Shown in pieces: positions 10,819 through 22,061 of a stretch of DNA of 64,000 bases (position 1 is the first letter of the stretch; every line of letters begins with the position of its first letter). Both the position numbers and the translations under genes were made by a program. Below the pieces are notes generated by a model, which searched no databases, was not told where the DNA came from, and saw only the letters and a program-made list of their open reading frames with translations. This stretch comes from Acanthococcus lagerstroemiae (lineage: Eukaryota; Arthropoda; Insecta; Hemiptera; Eriococcidae). The stretch spans positions 27,670,499-27,734,498 of the forward strand of contig CM063107.1 of NCBI GenBank assembly GCA_031841125.1, written 5' to 3'.

Positions 10819-12042
10819 AACATATGCTATATTTGAAAGAGGATAAGAGCTATAGGAGAACCGCCCATCTAGATGGCGGCCAGCACCTACTACGAGCCAA
10901 AGGAATGCCATAAGGCCACGTCAGCACGGGGACTTAGAGACCTGTGGGCGGGAAGCCTCTCGTGAATTCTTTCAGCTGTACAAACTCGTTATGCGATGAT
11001 GCGGGAAGGGAAATAGTCGTGTCTTGCCCTTCGGGGAGGAAGTGATTACTTCCTTAACGATCTCTGGGAGTGGAAGTAACCGTGATAAGGTGATATTCTG
11101 CTTGAAAAAATTATCGTACACGACAAAATTGTGAACAATGTGATGTCACTTGTGCAAGGTGCGATTGCAGGACTCATGTACGACTCCCGCTGCAAACCTC
11201 GCACTTGTGAAAATGCTTCCTTTCCTCCCTCGTGAAATGTACTACATTACGAAACTAACAAAACGTTTCCTTATCATTGGTGGGCACATATCTGTGAAGA
11301 TGGTCTGTTATGGCCTTCCAAGGGTCTTTCGTCCAAATTTCAAATATTGCACCAGCCAAAGGGCGATTGCAAGTAGGACCCATTTCAACGGAAAAACTGT
11401 TTTCGATTATTGGCAAGACTTAATTAGCGGATTGGGGGGGGGGGGTCGACCAACGAAATCAGCAACATATAAAACTTTTAATCCCGACACTTAGTTTGAT
11501 TTTCGTAGCCATGATGACTGAGTCATTTCTGAAGAGTACTATATAGACTTCCGACGACAGAGCCGGCGCGGATCCAGACTTGAATTTTGGGAGGGGAAAT
11601 GGCTTCTGGAGGGTAATTTTTTCTGTGATTTATTTTTCATGAATGAAGTGCCCAGTGCTGCATCAAAAAATGGTATATTATTTTTTTCTTTAAGTTGGGG
11701 GGACCCCCCCTTGTATCTGTGCCTGAGTTAGAGTCGAACTCAAAATCCAACTGCAGTTTCAAAAATGAGTAACCCAATAAATCCTGTTTTAGTTCCTATG
11801 TCGATATTCCGAGGTAAAGTCGATTCGGTGCCACTCTTTTATCCTTATTTCTATTTTTTCTTCTTTTTCTTTTGTTTATTTTGCCAGGCATTTTCTTCCA
11901 GCCAAGCAGCCGGGGCCAATGGCCTGCTTGGCCACTTATGCTGTTAACGCACATCAAATCCACGAAAAAACAGAGTTTAAATAAAATAGTGATGTCGAAA
12001 AGTAACCGCGAAATTGGCGAATAAAGTGAAACATGTACCAAC
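10819..12042. other. Unannotated DNA, possible MITE remnant
   Basis: No gene recognised. The stretch at about 11559-11730 begins CAGAGCCGGCGCGGATCCAG and ends CTTGTATCTGTGCCTG, which loosely resembles hAT-type termini, but no 8-bp target duplication is visible. A G run lies at about 11432-11444. Confidence 0.35.
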
Positions 12043-12193
12043 CTTCGATTTCCTTCATGACTGTATTCGACGAAGGAGCAGTGTTCCAGTACGGATCCGA
12101 ATAACAGAATGCATTTTCTGGAGCATTTCCATCCAAAAGATGTTGTTGCATTTTCATGATAACGTCGATGCTCGGCGAAAATTCGTAATTTCA
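12043..12193 (-). CDS. Candidate exon of unidentified gene (c)
   Basis: The minus-strand frame encodes about 50 residues that look like real protein (MKMQQHLLDGNAPENAFCY, then SDPYWNTAPSSNTVMKEIE). It ends at a GT donor (ATCGAAG|GTTGGT), and a possible acceptor CAAAG precedes TGAAATTAC. I do not recognise the family. Its orientation matches four other coding-looking segments between 12825 and 14330, suggesting one multi-exon minus-strand gene. The acceptor lacks a strong pyrimidine tract. Confidence 0.35.
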
Positions 12194-12824
12194 CTTTGCA
12201 CTTTAAATACGTTTTATCAAAGTAAGGCGAGAAGCGGACCCGATTGAATTTCAAGAGCGAAACGAATCCACGAATTGTTGCATTCGAACAATTAATCTGA
12301 AATAAATAGGGGAAAAAATTCACACACTAAGCAGAAAACGTTTGCAAAAGTTCTTCGATTCTTGCTTTTCATTTCTAGATCAGAAAAAAAAAGGTGGAAA
12401 CCACTAAAGCTAGCTATAAGTTTTTAACCATCATCTGAGTCATTCTGCAGAAACAGAATATTTTGCTACCAACAAATTTTAAACCTTAACTTTCTATTTT
12501 CTAGAGGGGGGGGGGCATTTTGGGGTACCCAATAACATCCATAACAAATTCCATCAGTCCCGTTCATCAGATAGGACAATTACCATATTCTGAATGGAAA
12601 AAGTATAGGGAGGTGTCCATCGTTGTGGATGTTACCATCGTGTCTCAGTACCTGTTATATTTTTATTTTATTTTTGTTCCAAATTATTTCCCAATAAAGT
12701 GGTATTATTATTCGGAAAGATTGAAAGTATGTGTTAAGAAGTTCAATTTGTTGTCAGTGACTTCACATTTCCAGAAGGGATGGCATTAAGTTCTCCTTCC
12801 AGGGTTTTCAGTTCATTATCGTGG

Positions 12825-13115
12825 TCAGTCGTCGACTCGCGCCAAGGTTGCCTTATACATTTTTTTTAGCACAACAAATGGCAGTAGTGGTACAGTTTTG
12901 ACCCTTGAACATGATCCAGGCGCCGGATCGTTGTTATTGGCGCATGTGATAGCACAATTTTTAAAAATTCCCTGGAGAAGAAAAATCTTGAAGCTGTTTT
13001 GTCCGTAGTCGTGGATATCAGCGATTTCACCGTGGACAAAATATCTATCGTCGTGGACAAAAGTTATCCCCTTATTAAATTTTGATGCTCGTTCTGTAAA
13101 CTTGTTGGATATTCT
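12825..13115 (-). CDS. Candidate exon of unidentified gene (e)
   Basis: A minus-strand frame without an early Met stays open for about 97 codons and ends at a stop at 12825-12827. It encodes hydrophilic, cysteine-containing protein (VHDDRYFVHGEIADIHDYG, KNCAITCANNNDPAPGSC). Such a long open frame is unusual for this AT-rich DNA. The real exon could end earlier at a GT, for example after the SCSR codons. The family is not recognised. Confidence 0.3.
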   Translation of the reverse strand, partial: RISNKFTERASKFNKGITFVHDDRYFVHGEIADIHDYGQNSFKIFLLQGIFKNCAITCANNNDPAPGSCSRVKTVPLLPFVVLKKMYKATLARVDD

Positions 13116-13216
13116 CTACTATGTAGCACATGTAAACTACTAAGTATTATAAAGGGAAAAATAACAAAAGAAGAAAAGCTACCTTAATATTCTCGGTTTT
13201 TGGAGAATGACCCACC

Positions 13217-13370
13217 TATAGTTTAGAATCGTCAAAAAGGTCGCAATAATCCGTCGTTACGGTAATGAATTGTAATTCCTGACCAGTATAATGGACATCG
13301 TCACAGGGCGATTTGACTTTTTTTCCAAATGGACGTAAGTTAATTTCAGGGAATAACATCATTATCCACG
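13217..13370 (-). CDS. Candidate exon of unidentified gene (d)
   Basis: The minus-strand segment encodes FPEINLRPFGKKVKSPCDD followed by VHYTGQELQFITVTTDYCD and ends at a stop near 13217. Composition is protein-like and orientation agrees with its neighbours. Splice sites are not clear. A frame stop directly before GTGGGT may mean a terminal exon or an imperfect prediction. The family is not recognised. Confidence 0.28.
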
Positions 13371-13434
13371 AAAAAAAACCTAATGATTTTAGGTAGAACC
13401 GTGCATATTTTGAAAATCCAGGGGAGTGGGTAAT

Positions 13435-13667
13435 CAGGGGCGTATTCACTGGGAGGAGTTTCCCCCAGTCAAGTTGAATAGTTGGAAAAAGTTGGAAAAA
13501 TACTGTTCGAGTTGGGAAAATCTAACTTGAAAAACACGAAAAAGATCCATATTTGCCTGTTTTCACGACTCAAAACGTCTAACAACCTCGAGCAAAATTT
13601 TGAACCTTTGAGTTGGGTAATTCATCTGTCCTCCCCTTCCGATGCAGTTCGTTTCGCTACATCCCTG
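13435..13667. mobile_element. hAT-like MITE, family A, diverged copy
   Basis: The segment starts CAGGGGCGTATTCACTGG and ends GCTACATCCCTG, so its termini match the CAGGGRYGTA pattern of family A. The interior has the GAGTTGGGAAAATCTAAC phrase. No target duplication is visible, consistent with age. It lies between candidate exons and would be intronic if that gene is real. Confidence 0.55.
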
Positions 13668-13739
13668 AAAATGGCCCATCGCCCTTTGCAGTGCCTGTGG
13701 ACATCGTAAATTTTTTCTGCTGAGAAATTCTGCACTTAC

Positions 13740-13938
13740 TTCGCGGGTGATATTCCAAAGTCCTGCATTTGCCTATAAATATCGCCGAGACTTTTTTCAG
13801 TCACGTGTGAAAGAATTTCTGTTTTCCACTTCTTACAGAGTTGATTCGATATTAAGAAAGAACTACTTACAGGCCAAAAACGATTTTCAAATCTCGTTTC
13901 ATTAAGCCTTAGAAATCGAAATAATTGTGACAAGGAAT
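13740..13938 (-). CDS. Candidate exon of unidentified gene (b)
   Basis: A minus-strand frame of about 66 codons (QLFRFLRLNETRFENRFWP, then LCKKWKTEILSHVTEKSLGD and MQDFGISPA) ends at a good donor, GCGAA|GTAAGTG. A possible acceptor, CTAAG, lies at its upstream end. An internal GTAAGTAG would give a 39-bp intron, which is too short, so I read the frame through. The family is not recognised. Confidence 0.35.
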
Positions 13939-14084
13939 CTTAGATCAGGTTCGCGCCCAGCGGTGGATTTGGAGCGATCTCACAACCTAAAATTTTACTG
14001 AAGAGTGGGAAAATTCCTACGATCATCAGTAATCAGTTGGTGAAATTGAAAAAGGTAAAATTTCTCTTCAGTTTTCACGTATAC

Positions 14085-14330
14085 CCTTTTTTATTTGCAT
14101 GGCATGTGGCCGCCAAAATTTTTGAAATTTCTTCGGCATATGTCGTTATCTTTGCTTCAACGACGAATTTGTTCTCTTCGGTTTTGATTTTATAGTCACA
14201 GAGATTTCGAATACGCAAATCATTTTGCCTTACTTGGCGCTCAAAATCGAAGTCTCTTGGTCTACTGGATATTTCTTGAAATAAAGAGTCCGCCTGGTTC
14301 TTGTCCAATTCGAATTTTAAATAGAAATGC
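14085..14330 (-). CDS. Candidate exon of unidentified gene (a)
   Basis: The minus strand encodes about 80 residues rich in charged amino acids (FELDKNQADSLFQEISSRPR, RQVRQNDLRIRNLCDYKIK, VVEAKITTYAEEISKILAAT). It is bounded by a plausible acceptor (AAACTTAG|GCATTT) and donor (AAAGG|GTATACGT). This is the most 5' of the five minus-strand segments. The phase does not join directly to the segment at 13740-13938, so either an exon is missing or one boundary is wrong. The family is not recognised. Confidence 0.35.
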
Positions 14331-14713
14331 CTAAGTTTAATTTCTGCATGGGTCGAAAATTTTCGCGCCCAAACCCAGCATGAACCCTAGAAGTATTTGC
14401 CGAATTTGGATTCTTATTTGATAAGGTATGGAAGTTTTTACTAACGATCAAGTTAGATAAGCATTAAACTATTAACAATGTATTTTAAATTTTCGCCTTA
14501 AACGAATAAGGTCAGAAAAATTGAAAATGGCATCAATGGATTCTTCCAAATTTGTCCATTTTTTTTTCGATGCTCAAAGTAAATAATTTCGCACTGCGGA
14601 TCGTAATTGAAGACGTAAGCCATAATCAAGTCTGTAAAAGTCATAAAGAGTCGCCAGTTTTGAACAATTTTAGTAGCTAGTCTTAAAAAAGTTTGAAAAA
14701 TTGTTGAAGAGTT
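14331..14713. other. Unannotated DNA with weak oligomer repeats
   Basis: No gene seen. From about 14630 the AGTCT/AAGTTTGA phrases resemble the array at 484-880. Confidence 0.35.
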
Positions 14714-14730
14714 TCAAGCTGGGAAAGTCT

Positions 14731-14945
14731 CTTTTTCTAATTTGTCCTCTATCCGAGTCCTGGAATCCACCCTTTCGAGCATTACTTCAGAGACGTCGGG
14801 GAGGCTGTTAGGGCTGTCATAGCCCTCTTCCCTTCTGGCCAAAAACCCGGCCTAGGTCGAAAATTCTGGCGAGTCGCTACGTGGGCTCGAACCCGGGACC
14901 TCAGGATTCTGAGACCAACGCGCTATCCATTCGGCCAACCAAACC
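14731..14945 (-). mobile_element. tRNA-derived SINE, copy 1
   Basis: A complete SINE on the minus strand. The tRNA-like head contains an A box (TTGGCCGAATGG) and a B box (GGGTTCGAGCCC). A conserved body follows (CTAACAGCCTCCCCGACGTC, TGCTCGAAAGGGTGGATTCC). It is flanked by a perfect 17-bp target duplication, TCAAGCTGGGAAAGTCT at 14714-14730 and 14946-14962. The head resembles a class II (Leu/Ser-type) tRNA, and the anticodon-loop position reads CAG, suggesting Leu. It is not a functional tRNA gene because the acceptor-stem 3' half is replaced by SINE body. Confidence 0.93.
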
Positions 14946-14962
14946 TCAAGCTGGGAAAGTCT

Positions 14963-15822
14963 AGGCGATTTATAAATAAGTATTGAAGGTTGAAGAATCA
15001 TTTTTAGTCTTGCGAACTGCTCCTCCCGCCACGAGGAAAAACGCTGGAAGTAATGGGATGAAAATTATGAATTCTCCAAAAATGATAACCCTGTGGAGAA
15101 TCCAGAGAGTGAAAAAATGTAACAGTATACTTTGGAAAGTATTTACATTTTCAACGTTAATAAGTCACTAATCTCCTTTATCAACTCACTAAAGTACCAT
15201 GGTGTGGATAAAAAATGATCTAAATACTCAAAAGGGGGCATTATAAAATTCTTACACATTATGAATTTGCGCTTCCAGAACTGCTTTATAGATCTGCCAC
15301 TGTTATGAATATTTCAGATTTTATTATTTTTTTTCAGCGGTATCAATACATGGTTTTTTAATAGCTCCTACTTTAAAAGTTTTTCGGTCTGAAAACAATG
15401 GAAGAAACTAAAGTCGCTTGGAAAATTTACTTTATACAAAGGTATCTAGAATTCGTTTTTTATTTCAAAATTTATTCAAGTTCTTCAACTGAATGAAACA
15501 AAAACAATTAAAAAAATAGGCATTCAAACGTTACTTGTAAAAAGAAAAGAAGAAAAAAAATACTAAATTTGTATTTTGGCTTAAGAATTAAGTACGTCAC
15601 AAAATTTCACCGGAAAATATCAAAATCCTTGTAATTTTATTGTAGTTGAACAGCTGACGAGGCATTAACATTTAAAAAATATGAATTGGACATTTACGAG
15701 TATGTATTCTTACTGCATGATTCCAAATTTGGCATCGGAATTGTTGTACGTGGAAATTTCCCAGATAATTAAATATAATTATGACTGTAATTTCGTCTAA
15801 ATTAGATTTAATTGAAATTGGC
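14963..15822. other. Unannotated AT-rich DNA
   Basis: Nothing recognised. Confidence 0.4.
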
Positions 15823-15838
15823 ATATTTAGTAAAATTC

Positions 15839-16058
15839 GGGGTCTGGCTGGCCGAGTTATGGATAGCGCGCTGGTCTTGGAATCCGGAGGTCCCGGGTTC
15901 AAGCCCACGTAGCAACTCGCTACATTTCGACCTAGGCTAGTTTTTCGGCAATAAGAGAAGAGGGCTAAGACAGCCCTAATAGTCTCCCCGACGTCTCTGA
16001 GGTAATATTCGAAAGGGCGGATTCCTGGGCTCGGGTTAAAAGCAAAATGAAAATGAGG
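15839..16058 (+). mobile_element. tRNA-derived SINE, copy 2
   Basis: A plus-strand copy with head GGTCTGGCTGGCCGAGTTAT, B box GGGTTCAAGCCC and the shared body ending GGGCTCGGGTTAAAAGC. The target duplication is 15 of 16 bp, ATATTTAGTAAAATTC at 15823-15838 against ATATTTAGTTAAATTC at 16059-16074. Confidence 0.93.
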
Positions 16059-16074
16059 ATATTTAGTTAAATTC

Positions 16075-16840
16075 TGATGACAAATTCGAAATCAGCATCC
16101 CAAATTTCATTGAAAAAAGATTTGCTTTAACAAAAATTTGAATTTTTGGCTTTGCATGTGTAAATGAGACCTTTAGGACACGGAAAAATGTTAACAGGGC
16201 AGATTTGCCAAATGCGGCTACCGAAAATTGGTTTCCTGATTTCATAAATAAATTCAAAATTCTCGAAATACTTGGTGACACTGCTGATATTTTGTTTTAT
16301 TCTGCGAATCTTGTAGATTTAAACGTAATTATCTCCTCTCCACACATCCACTGGAGAAGCCAAAACCTTTTTTTCGCTTTTATGCGTCCAATTTACAATG
16401 TTGGCTCAAGATGCCTCGCCTGAGAAAGTTGTTGTCCCCCCCCCCCCCCCCCAGAAAGTTATCACACTATGACTTTGTATCCGCCTAACACACTAAAATG
16501 TTAGCTCTCTTATATTTGTACTGGTTATTGAAAAGGAGAGAAGAAACAAAAAAATCTGACGAGTTCACTACATTGCTTCCAAAAACGTACCATGCTTTCC
16601 ATGCCGTGGTGCCTGATGCATTTCTGAGACATACCCACCTACTTATTCACATTTTATAAGAGGTACATTAGAAAAATGGAAGAAAGAAACTTTGGGAGGA
16701 TTTTATTTAACTAAAACAACAAAATTTCAAAATCATCAAATAAATTAAAAAACAGAAAAAAGTAAAAAAAAGAAAAGCAACCACTTCATTTGCTTAAAAA
16801 GGGTGTATAACAGTTTCACTGTTTTGCCATCTGCAGCGGT
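16075..16840. other. Unannotated DNA
   Basis: No gene seen. A run of about 14 C residues lies near 16438-16452. Confidence 0.4.
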
Positions 16841-18420
16841 CATATTTACCAATTCTTAAAAAATGTTTGATAAAGAGTTTTTTCAACTGAAAATTAAAAT
16901 TTCGTAATTATCAAGGAAATAAATTTTAAAAAAATCTTACAATTTTAATTTTACCAACCATAATTTATTCGTGAATTCACGAAATCTTCATAATATGGCA
17001 AGAGATGTGCTTTTCAATGGAAAACTATTTCTAAATCGTCGAGACCAAAAAACGAAAGGCTTCCACCACTTTCAATCTGATCACAAATAAAGCTTCTGAA
17101 TTTATAAACTCCTCTACGATTTCGAATTATAGTATGAGGGGGGTAGTTTTCAACTGCAAACTAAAATATCAAGATCGTTGAGAGAAAACAAAAATGTTTA
17201 TTATTTTGTTTTATTATTAAACTCTGAACAACTCTCGAAAAATTTCAAATTTTGTGGGATAGGTGAGTTTTCCAACTGAAAGCTAACATTTTGAAATAAA
17301 TCATTCCAAAGAAAAAAGTTTATAATTATTTGTGTTTTTCCAACTAAATACTAAATGTTTTAGATCATTTAGAAAAACAAAATTGTAAATTTAATAACAC
17401 TTGGAAAATTCTTAATTTTTAGGAAAAGTGGTTTTTCAGACTAGAAACTAAAATTTCAAAATATTCGTCAAGTCAAAAAAATTAAGTAGAATAATGAAAG
17501 AGAAAAGAAAAAAATATTAGCAACATTTCTTCAGTTTTGCCAATTACAGCTATTAAATTTATGAACACTCAAAAAATTTCAAGTTAATCGTATAACCGCA
17601 AAAAAGCTTGCACCATTTTCCCTCAAATCGTCCAACTCTTCGACAACTTCAAATTATGTTGAAAAAGTGGAGGTGTGGGTTTCAACTGAAAACTAAAATT
17701 TCTAGATCTTCTAGAAAAAGGGGTCCGGTTGGCCAAGTGGATACCGCGCAGGTCTCGGAATCCGAAGGTCTCGGGTTCGAGTCAACGTAGCAATTCGCTA
17801 CATTTCGACTTAGGCCGATTTTTCAGCACGAAGAGAAGAGAGCTAAGACAGCCCTAACAGTCTCCCTGATGTCTCTGAGGTAATGCTCGAGAGGACGGAT
17901 TCCAGGTCTCGGGTTGAGAGCAAAAATGAAAAAAGAGATCTTCCAGAAAAAAACAGCTCACAACATTTTTAATATTGCGAACTATAGCTCTTGAATCTTA
18001 CAACTCTTCTGTGACAATTTTAAATTATAACGAAGTGAGGGAGGGTTTTAACTTGATAATGCAATTTCAAATTCGTAAATCAAAAAAGCAAAAAAAAAAA
18101 GTACTTGTATTATTTTTAATTTTGTGAACTTTAGCTCCTAAATTTTTGTTCTACTCTTCTCTGGCAATTTTAATTTATGGTGAAGTGAGATGGAGGGCGA
18201 AAGTTTCAACGCAAAACTAAAATTTCAAAATCAAAAGAAAATGTAAAGAAGCTTTGTAGCTCTTAAATTTTTAAGTTTTTCTATAATTTCAGATTATGGC
18301 AGAGAAGAGGGAGGAAGGTTTCACCTGAAAAGTAAAAGTTTGAGAGCGTCCAGCGGAAAGTCAGTTTTACTAACTACAGGTGCCTCTACTTCAAATCATT
18401 GGAAGTGTGTCAAACAACCC
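16841..18420. repeat. Degenerate satellite-like repeat field
   Basis: A phrase block recurs at irregular 120-190 bp intervals. Each block has TTTCAACTGAAAACTAAAAT, then a run of A-rich sequence, then TTTTGCCAACTAYAGCTCTT, then CAAATTATGGTGAAGTGRGG. Clear instances of the third phrase start near 16822, 17536, 17975, 18121 and 18250. The same family forms 34735-35490 and its inverted copy at 58223-58978. SINE copy 3 is inserted in this field. Short frames such as 17608-17790 are not genes. Confidence 0.65.
17720..17935 (+). mobile_element. tRNA-derived SINE, copy 3
   Basis: A plus-strand copy with A box TTGGCCAAGTGG and B box GGGTTCGAGTCA, ending GGGTTGAGAGCAAAAATG. The target duplication matches at 15 of 16 bp, AGATCTTCTAGAAAAA at 17704-17719 and AGATCTTCCAGAAAAA at 17936-17951. 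It inserted into the satellite-like repeat field, so it is younger than that array. Confidence 0.92.
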
Positions 18421-19559
18421 CTCCCCCCATGACTTCGGCCTTATACAAATATCTAACAAGTTCACCAATCAACAACTTAGTTGAACGTTCCATTCAGAGG
18501 TTTAGCTTTTGGTCGGTGGTGCTGTACCATGCTTCTATAGAATGTTAAGACTCGCGAGAAAAAGAGCTTTTGAGCTGGAAAAGCCAGCGCACGGTGAGAT
18601 ATAATTTGCTGAGTGAAGGTGGTTGACTGAAAGCTTGAAAGCAAAATAAATTAATGAACGATACCAAAAAATGTTGACTTTTCAAATTTATTTTCTGCGA
18701 TGTCACTGGTTCATTGTTTAATCATATTTCCCAAGAATTTTGCTCAAAAGCAAAACCGTTGGAAATCATATATATAAGTCTGCAAATTTTTTCTACTTTA
18801 TGTTTCATATAGAAATACTCTCTTATTTTTTCCACAATTCCTAAATGATATTTACCTTCTACCTATCAACTCCGACAGAATCATTCTAGCTATACTAACG
18901 TAGTTTCCCTAAGAATTTTGCAGTTTTCCACCAAAAAATTATTTCAGGGAAAAACAAACTGGGGTCAATGTATCTTCAGTGGCTGTACGCTTTTCAGAAA
19001 GTTTTTTCTGGAGAGTAGTCCAATGATGAGTTTTATTAGCTTAGTCTTCAATCTCAGTAGCATTTTACTCCATCCACTAAGCCGTCGTCCGCCCTTGGGA
19101 CCACACACCTTTTCAAAGATGGTGATGGCTGCACCACCTTGACCTCCATTTGGGTGCTACTGTTTCTTGGTTCTCACGGGCTTTTATCATTAAGGGAACA
19201 AAGATAGAAGCAGGTAATTCACTTTTTGGCGAAACTGAGTTATTAATACAGTTACAACGAGGGTAATGAGTAGAGTAGCTCAGCTATGGTTGGAAGCTTG
19301 AGAGAATGCCTCAGTCTGAAAAAACGAGTTTCCAGTAGCGAAGTGAGCGAAAAAATTTTTACTCCGTCTGGTCGGCATGAAATGGGCGACAAATTACACC
19401 CAGCGTATTAGAGAGGAAAATTTGTAAATCCGCCACTGATCAGCTGGGCAAAGTACATCTTCACTTGACTAATTTAAACAACTCCATTGTCATTTTGCTT
19501 ATCGATTCCAAAATTCTTTCGTAAAGTTAGCATTTTGTAGTCGGAAAAATCACCCCTAC
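18421..19559. other. Unannotated DNA
   Basis: No gene recognised. A hAT-type end (AAATCCGCCACTG) occurs near 19426-19438 without a detectable partner. Confidence 0.35.
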
Positions 19560-20760
19560 CCCCGAAGTCTGTTCGGCAGGTGCTTGATTGCCTTCACTGT
19601 CGACTTGCCGGGAATGAATGAACCTCAACTACGGTCAATGTCTTGGCCCCGGTTCACCGGCCCACATCCCCCTTGCCGAACTGCAGAGACGATGGCCATT
19701 CGTTAACCGGGCAGTTCCATCACCGACTATCGCCGTTTGCGTAAAACGAATAAAAACGATAAATTCGAGCAAGAAAACAAATAAACCAACGATGGATTAA
19801 TTTACCGTCGAGTTTTCTCTACACTTTTTTCGTTCGCATCGAGAAGAAACAAACAATCGGTATTCAGCGTATCAAAGAGATTCTTTTTCTTTCACTCGCG
19901 TGGACGTAATTAAGTGTTGACAAATGGGAAAACAATTTAACGCGATAAAAAGCCGAACGCAGACGATCCGTGCGAAATAAAGTCATCATTCACGAAATGG
20001 CGTATATTTGTCAACAAATTAACTCGAGGGGAAAAAAAAAGTCAACGTCGCATAACAAAAAAACAAAACGCGGAAAAAATTAGTTTAATCAGCGCAAAAC
20101 GAATTTCTGACAAACCTGCGAAAGGACTTATCACTAAAAGGACGCGATTTCTCTGTCAACGAGTCGGTAGTACTGAGGTGTGAAAAAAGATACTTTGTTT
20201 TGGTTTAAAATAAAACCAACAAGAAGAAGAAGAAGAGTATCGAGGATATTTTTGTTTTCTCAATTTTGGGCGCTGCACGCTGCGCACACGCAGGGATCCA
20301 TCCTCTTCGACGCGATTGGCGTTTAAAATTGGACCGAGGGCGTTTCTACGACAGATGCTCTGCTCGCCTGATTCGCGGATGTCATATCGCGGGGGTGCTT
20401 GCTCGTAAATCACTTTTTCACTCTTTCCAACTGTTAGGAGAAAGGGTTCGGCTACCAGGAAATCGGCTTTTACGATGCACATTCTTGCGCCATGCTTGGA
20501 GCGTCGAATCTCATTTCTGTAGAACTGACGACCAGTAATGGGTAATTCCGCGAGAAATCGGCGCACATTTTGTGTGGCTTCAAATTTTTTTCTAGTGACC
20601 AGAGCACCGAGTACAACAACATTCCATTGGTGTGCCCCAGAAGCGCCGTTAAGGTTAGCTAAAGTATGCCCCTCGGGTGTCCGTTATAGGTTACACAGTT
20701 TGGAAAGTCAGGTGGCCTACTCTCTGAATTCGTTCTCCACGAGGTAAATCTACCGTCGGA
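19560..20760. other. Segment of higher GC and CpG content
   Basis: Compared with its surroundings this stretch is richer in G+C and CpG (for example GGCCCCGGTTCACCGGCCC near 19645). That can mark a promoter, a first exon or a recent insertion. A 136-codon minus-strand frame covers 20156-20566 and overlaps a 90-codon plus-strand frame. Neither is recognised, and no splice-linked exons were found. Confidence 0.3.
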
Positions 20761-20843
20761 TTTTGAGGAATTTTGAATGATATTAACGCGTGCCACAAAC
20801 TGCTTGAAGTTTAACATGGGATTTAGGTAAGGATTTTGCCGTT

Positions 20844-20949
20844 ATAAAATTGTTGAAAACGTGCGCTTTGAAGAATCAGATATAGCGTGAGGCGATTCCA
20901 TAAAATTGTTGAAAACGTGCGCACTGAAGAATCAGATATAGCGTGAGGC
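20844..20949. repeat. Two-copy 56-bp tandem repeat
   Basis: The unit beginning ATAAAATTGTTGAAAACG and ending AGCGTGAGGC starts at 20844 and again at 20900, with two or three substitutions. The second copy is complete for about 50 bp. Confidence 0.85.
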
Positions 20950-21029
20950 AGGGATGGGCAAAATCCGGGAACTCCAGGATTTAAATCCAAAATCCTGGTA
21001 GAAATCCGCACCTGAAGCTCTGTCACCCT

Positions 21030-21850
21030 TTTTTTTTTTTTTCTTTCTTATTTATTTATTTATTTTTATATATAATAATAAGGAGAGGGAAGGTTTGGTG
21101 TAGCTTCGTTGCTTAAACACCGTCATCCCTCTCCCCTTACATAGCTTAGGGAATAAACAATAACTATGTTTGTACAATTATCACAAATTGTATGGCTGTA
21201 GTATTCTAAGACTATGTTTGTATTATGACAAGTAGTATAGCTGTAGTTGCCTCTACTGAATTATTTGTCAGTTCTTTTTCCTTCTTTTTTTCCCCTTTCC
21301 CTTTCCCTTATGTTCTGTTCGTCCTTCGAAGCTAGTTTTATTTTTCATTAATCCAACCATCAAAGTGTTTAAATCTGTGAGTTCTTTTTTGTCAAGTCGC
21401 AAAAGTGAGTTTCCTGAGTTTTCAATTTTGGTGATTAAATTTTGATATTTGTTGCGTAGAACAGCATGTTTCTCACAGTGAAATAGTGTGTGCCATACAT
21501 CGTCAATCTCACTTTGGCATTCTTCACCCGTCGCTGATTCCTTGAATTTGAATTTATTCAGATAGAGTGAGAAGTTGGCGTGCCCAGACATTATTTGAGT
21601 CATGAAGAAATTAGGGGTGAGGTGTCTTAAATTTATTCGATCTTTGATGGATGGTAGAAATGCGTAGGTCACGCGTCCCGTTGTGGCTGCATCGTAACTC
21701 AGCTGCCACTCCTGAATCGCTCTCTCGTTTAGATCTCTTATGGTCTTTTTAAGTTCTGGTCCACTTACTGTTTCCCTTACTTCTTTGATTTTATTTACTA
21801 GTTTTATTTTGTTATCAATTGCATAAGGCCGAAATTGCGTACACGGATTT
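21030..21850 (-). mobile_element. R1/Jockey-group LINE 3' end, 5'-truncated
   Basis: The minus strand encodes the C-terminal region of a non-LTR retrotransposon polyprotein. It has the post-RT phrase RAIQEWQLSYDAATTGR, then FFMTQIMSGHANFSLYLNKF, and a Cys/His cluster (ECQSEIDDVWHTLFHCEKH) of the type that follows RT in R1/Jockey/LOA elements. The open segment is 21268-21672, with in-frame coding extending upstream to about 21800. A 3' untranslated region follows and ends in an A-rich tail (complement of the T-rich stretch 21030-21075). The RT and endonuclease domains are absent, as expected for a truncated copy. This is a different subfamily from the LINE at 37395-38515. Confidence 0.8.
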
Positions 21851-22061
21851 TATGAAATAGTTTTGTAGCCGCTGATTATTCCTTTATATTATTATTGACC
21901 TTTGTGTTCTTTCTGAGCAGAAATTTGATATTTTGTTAATTTATTGTAGTATACTCGTGAACAGTAGCTGATCAAGGGACAAAAATTGCTTTATAAAGAA
22001 TCACCCTATTTTTGTAGCAGAAGCCGAATGTATTGCCATATAGTGCGAGAAAGAGTTTATA

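Noticed and set aside
11559..11730. Possible MITE starting CAGAGCCGG and ending GTGCCTG.
   Set aside because: The ends match only weakly and the flanking 8-mers (TCCGACGA and AGTTAGAG) do not match.
11796..12323. A 175-codon minus-strand open frame.
   Set aside because: It overlaps candidate exon c (12043-12193) in a different frame, and exon c has the more protein-like content. The long frame has no family resemblance.
15839..15915. tRNA gene-like sequences at the SINE heads.
   Set aside because: They are tRNA-like, but the 3' half of the acceptor stem is replaced by the SINE body and they are flanked by target duplications, so they are SINE promoters and not tRNA genes.
19426..19438. A hAT-like end AAATCCGCCACTG.
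   Set aside because: No partner terminus or 8-bp duplication was found nearby, so it is not called as an element.
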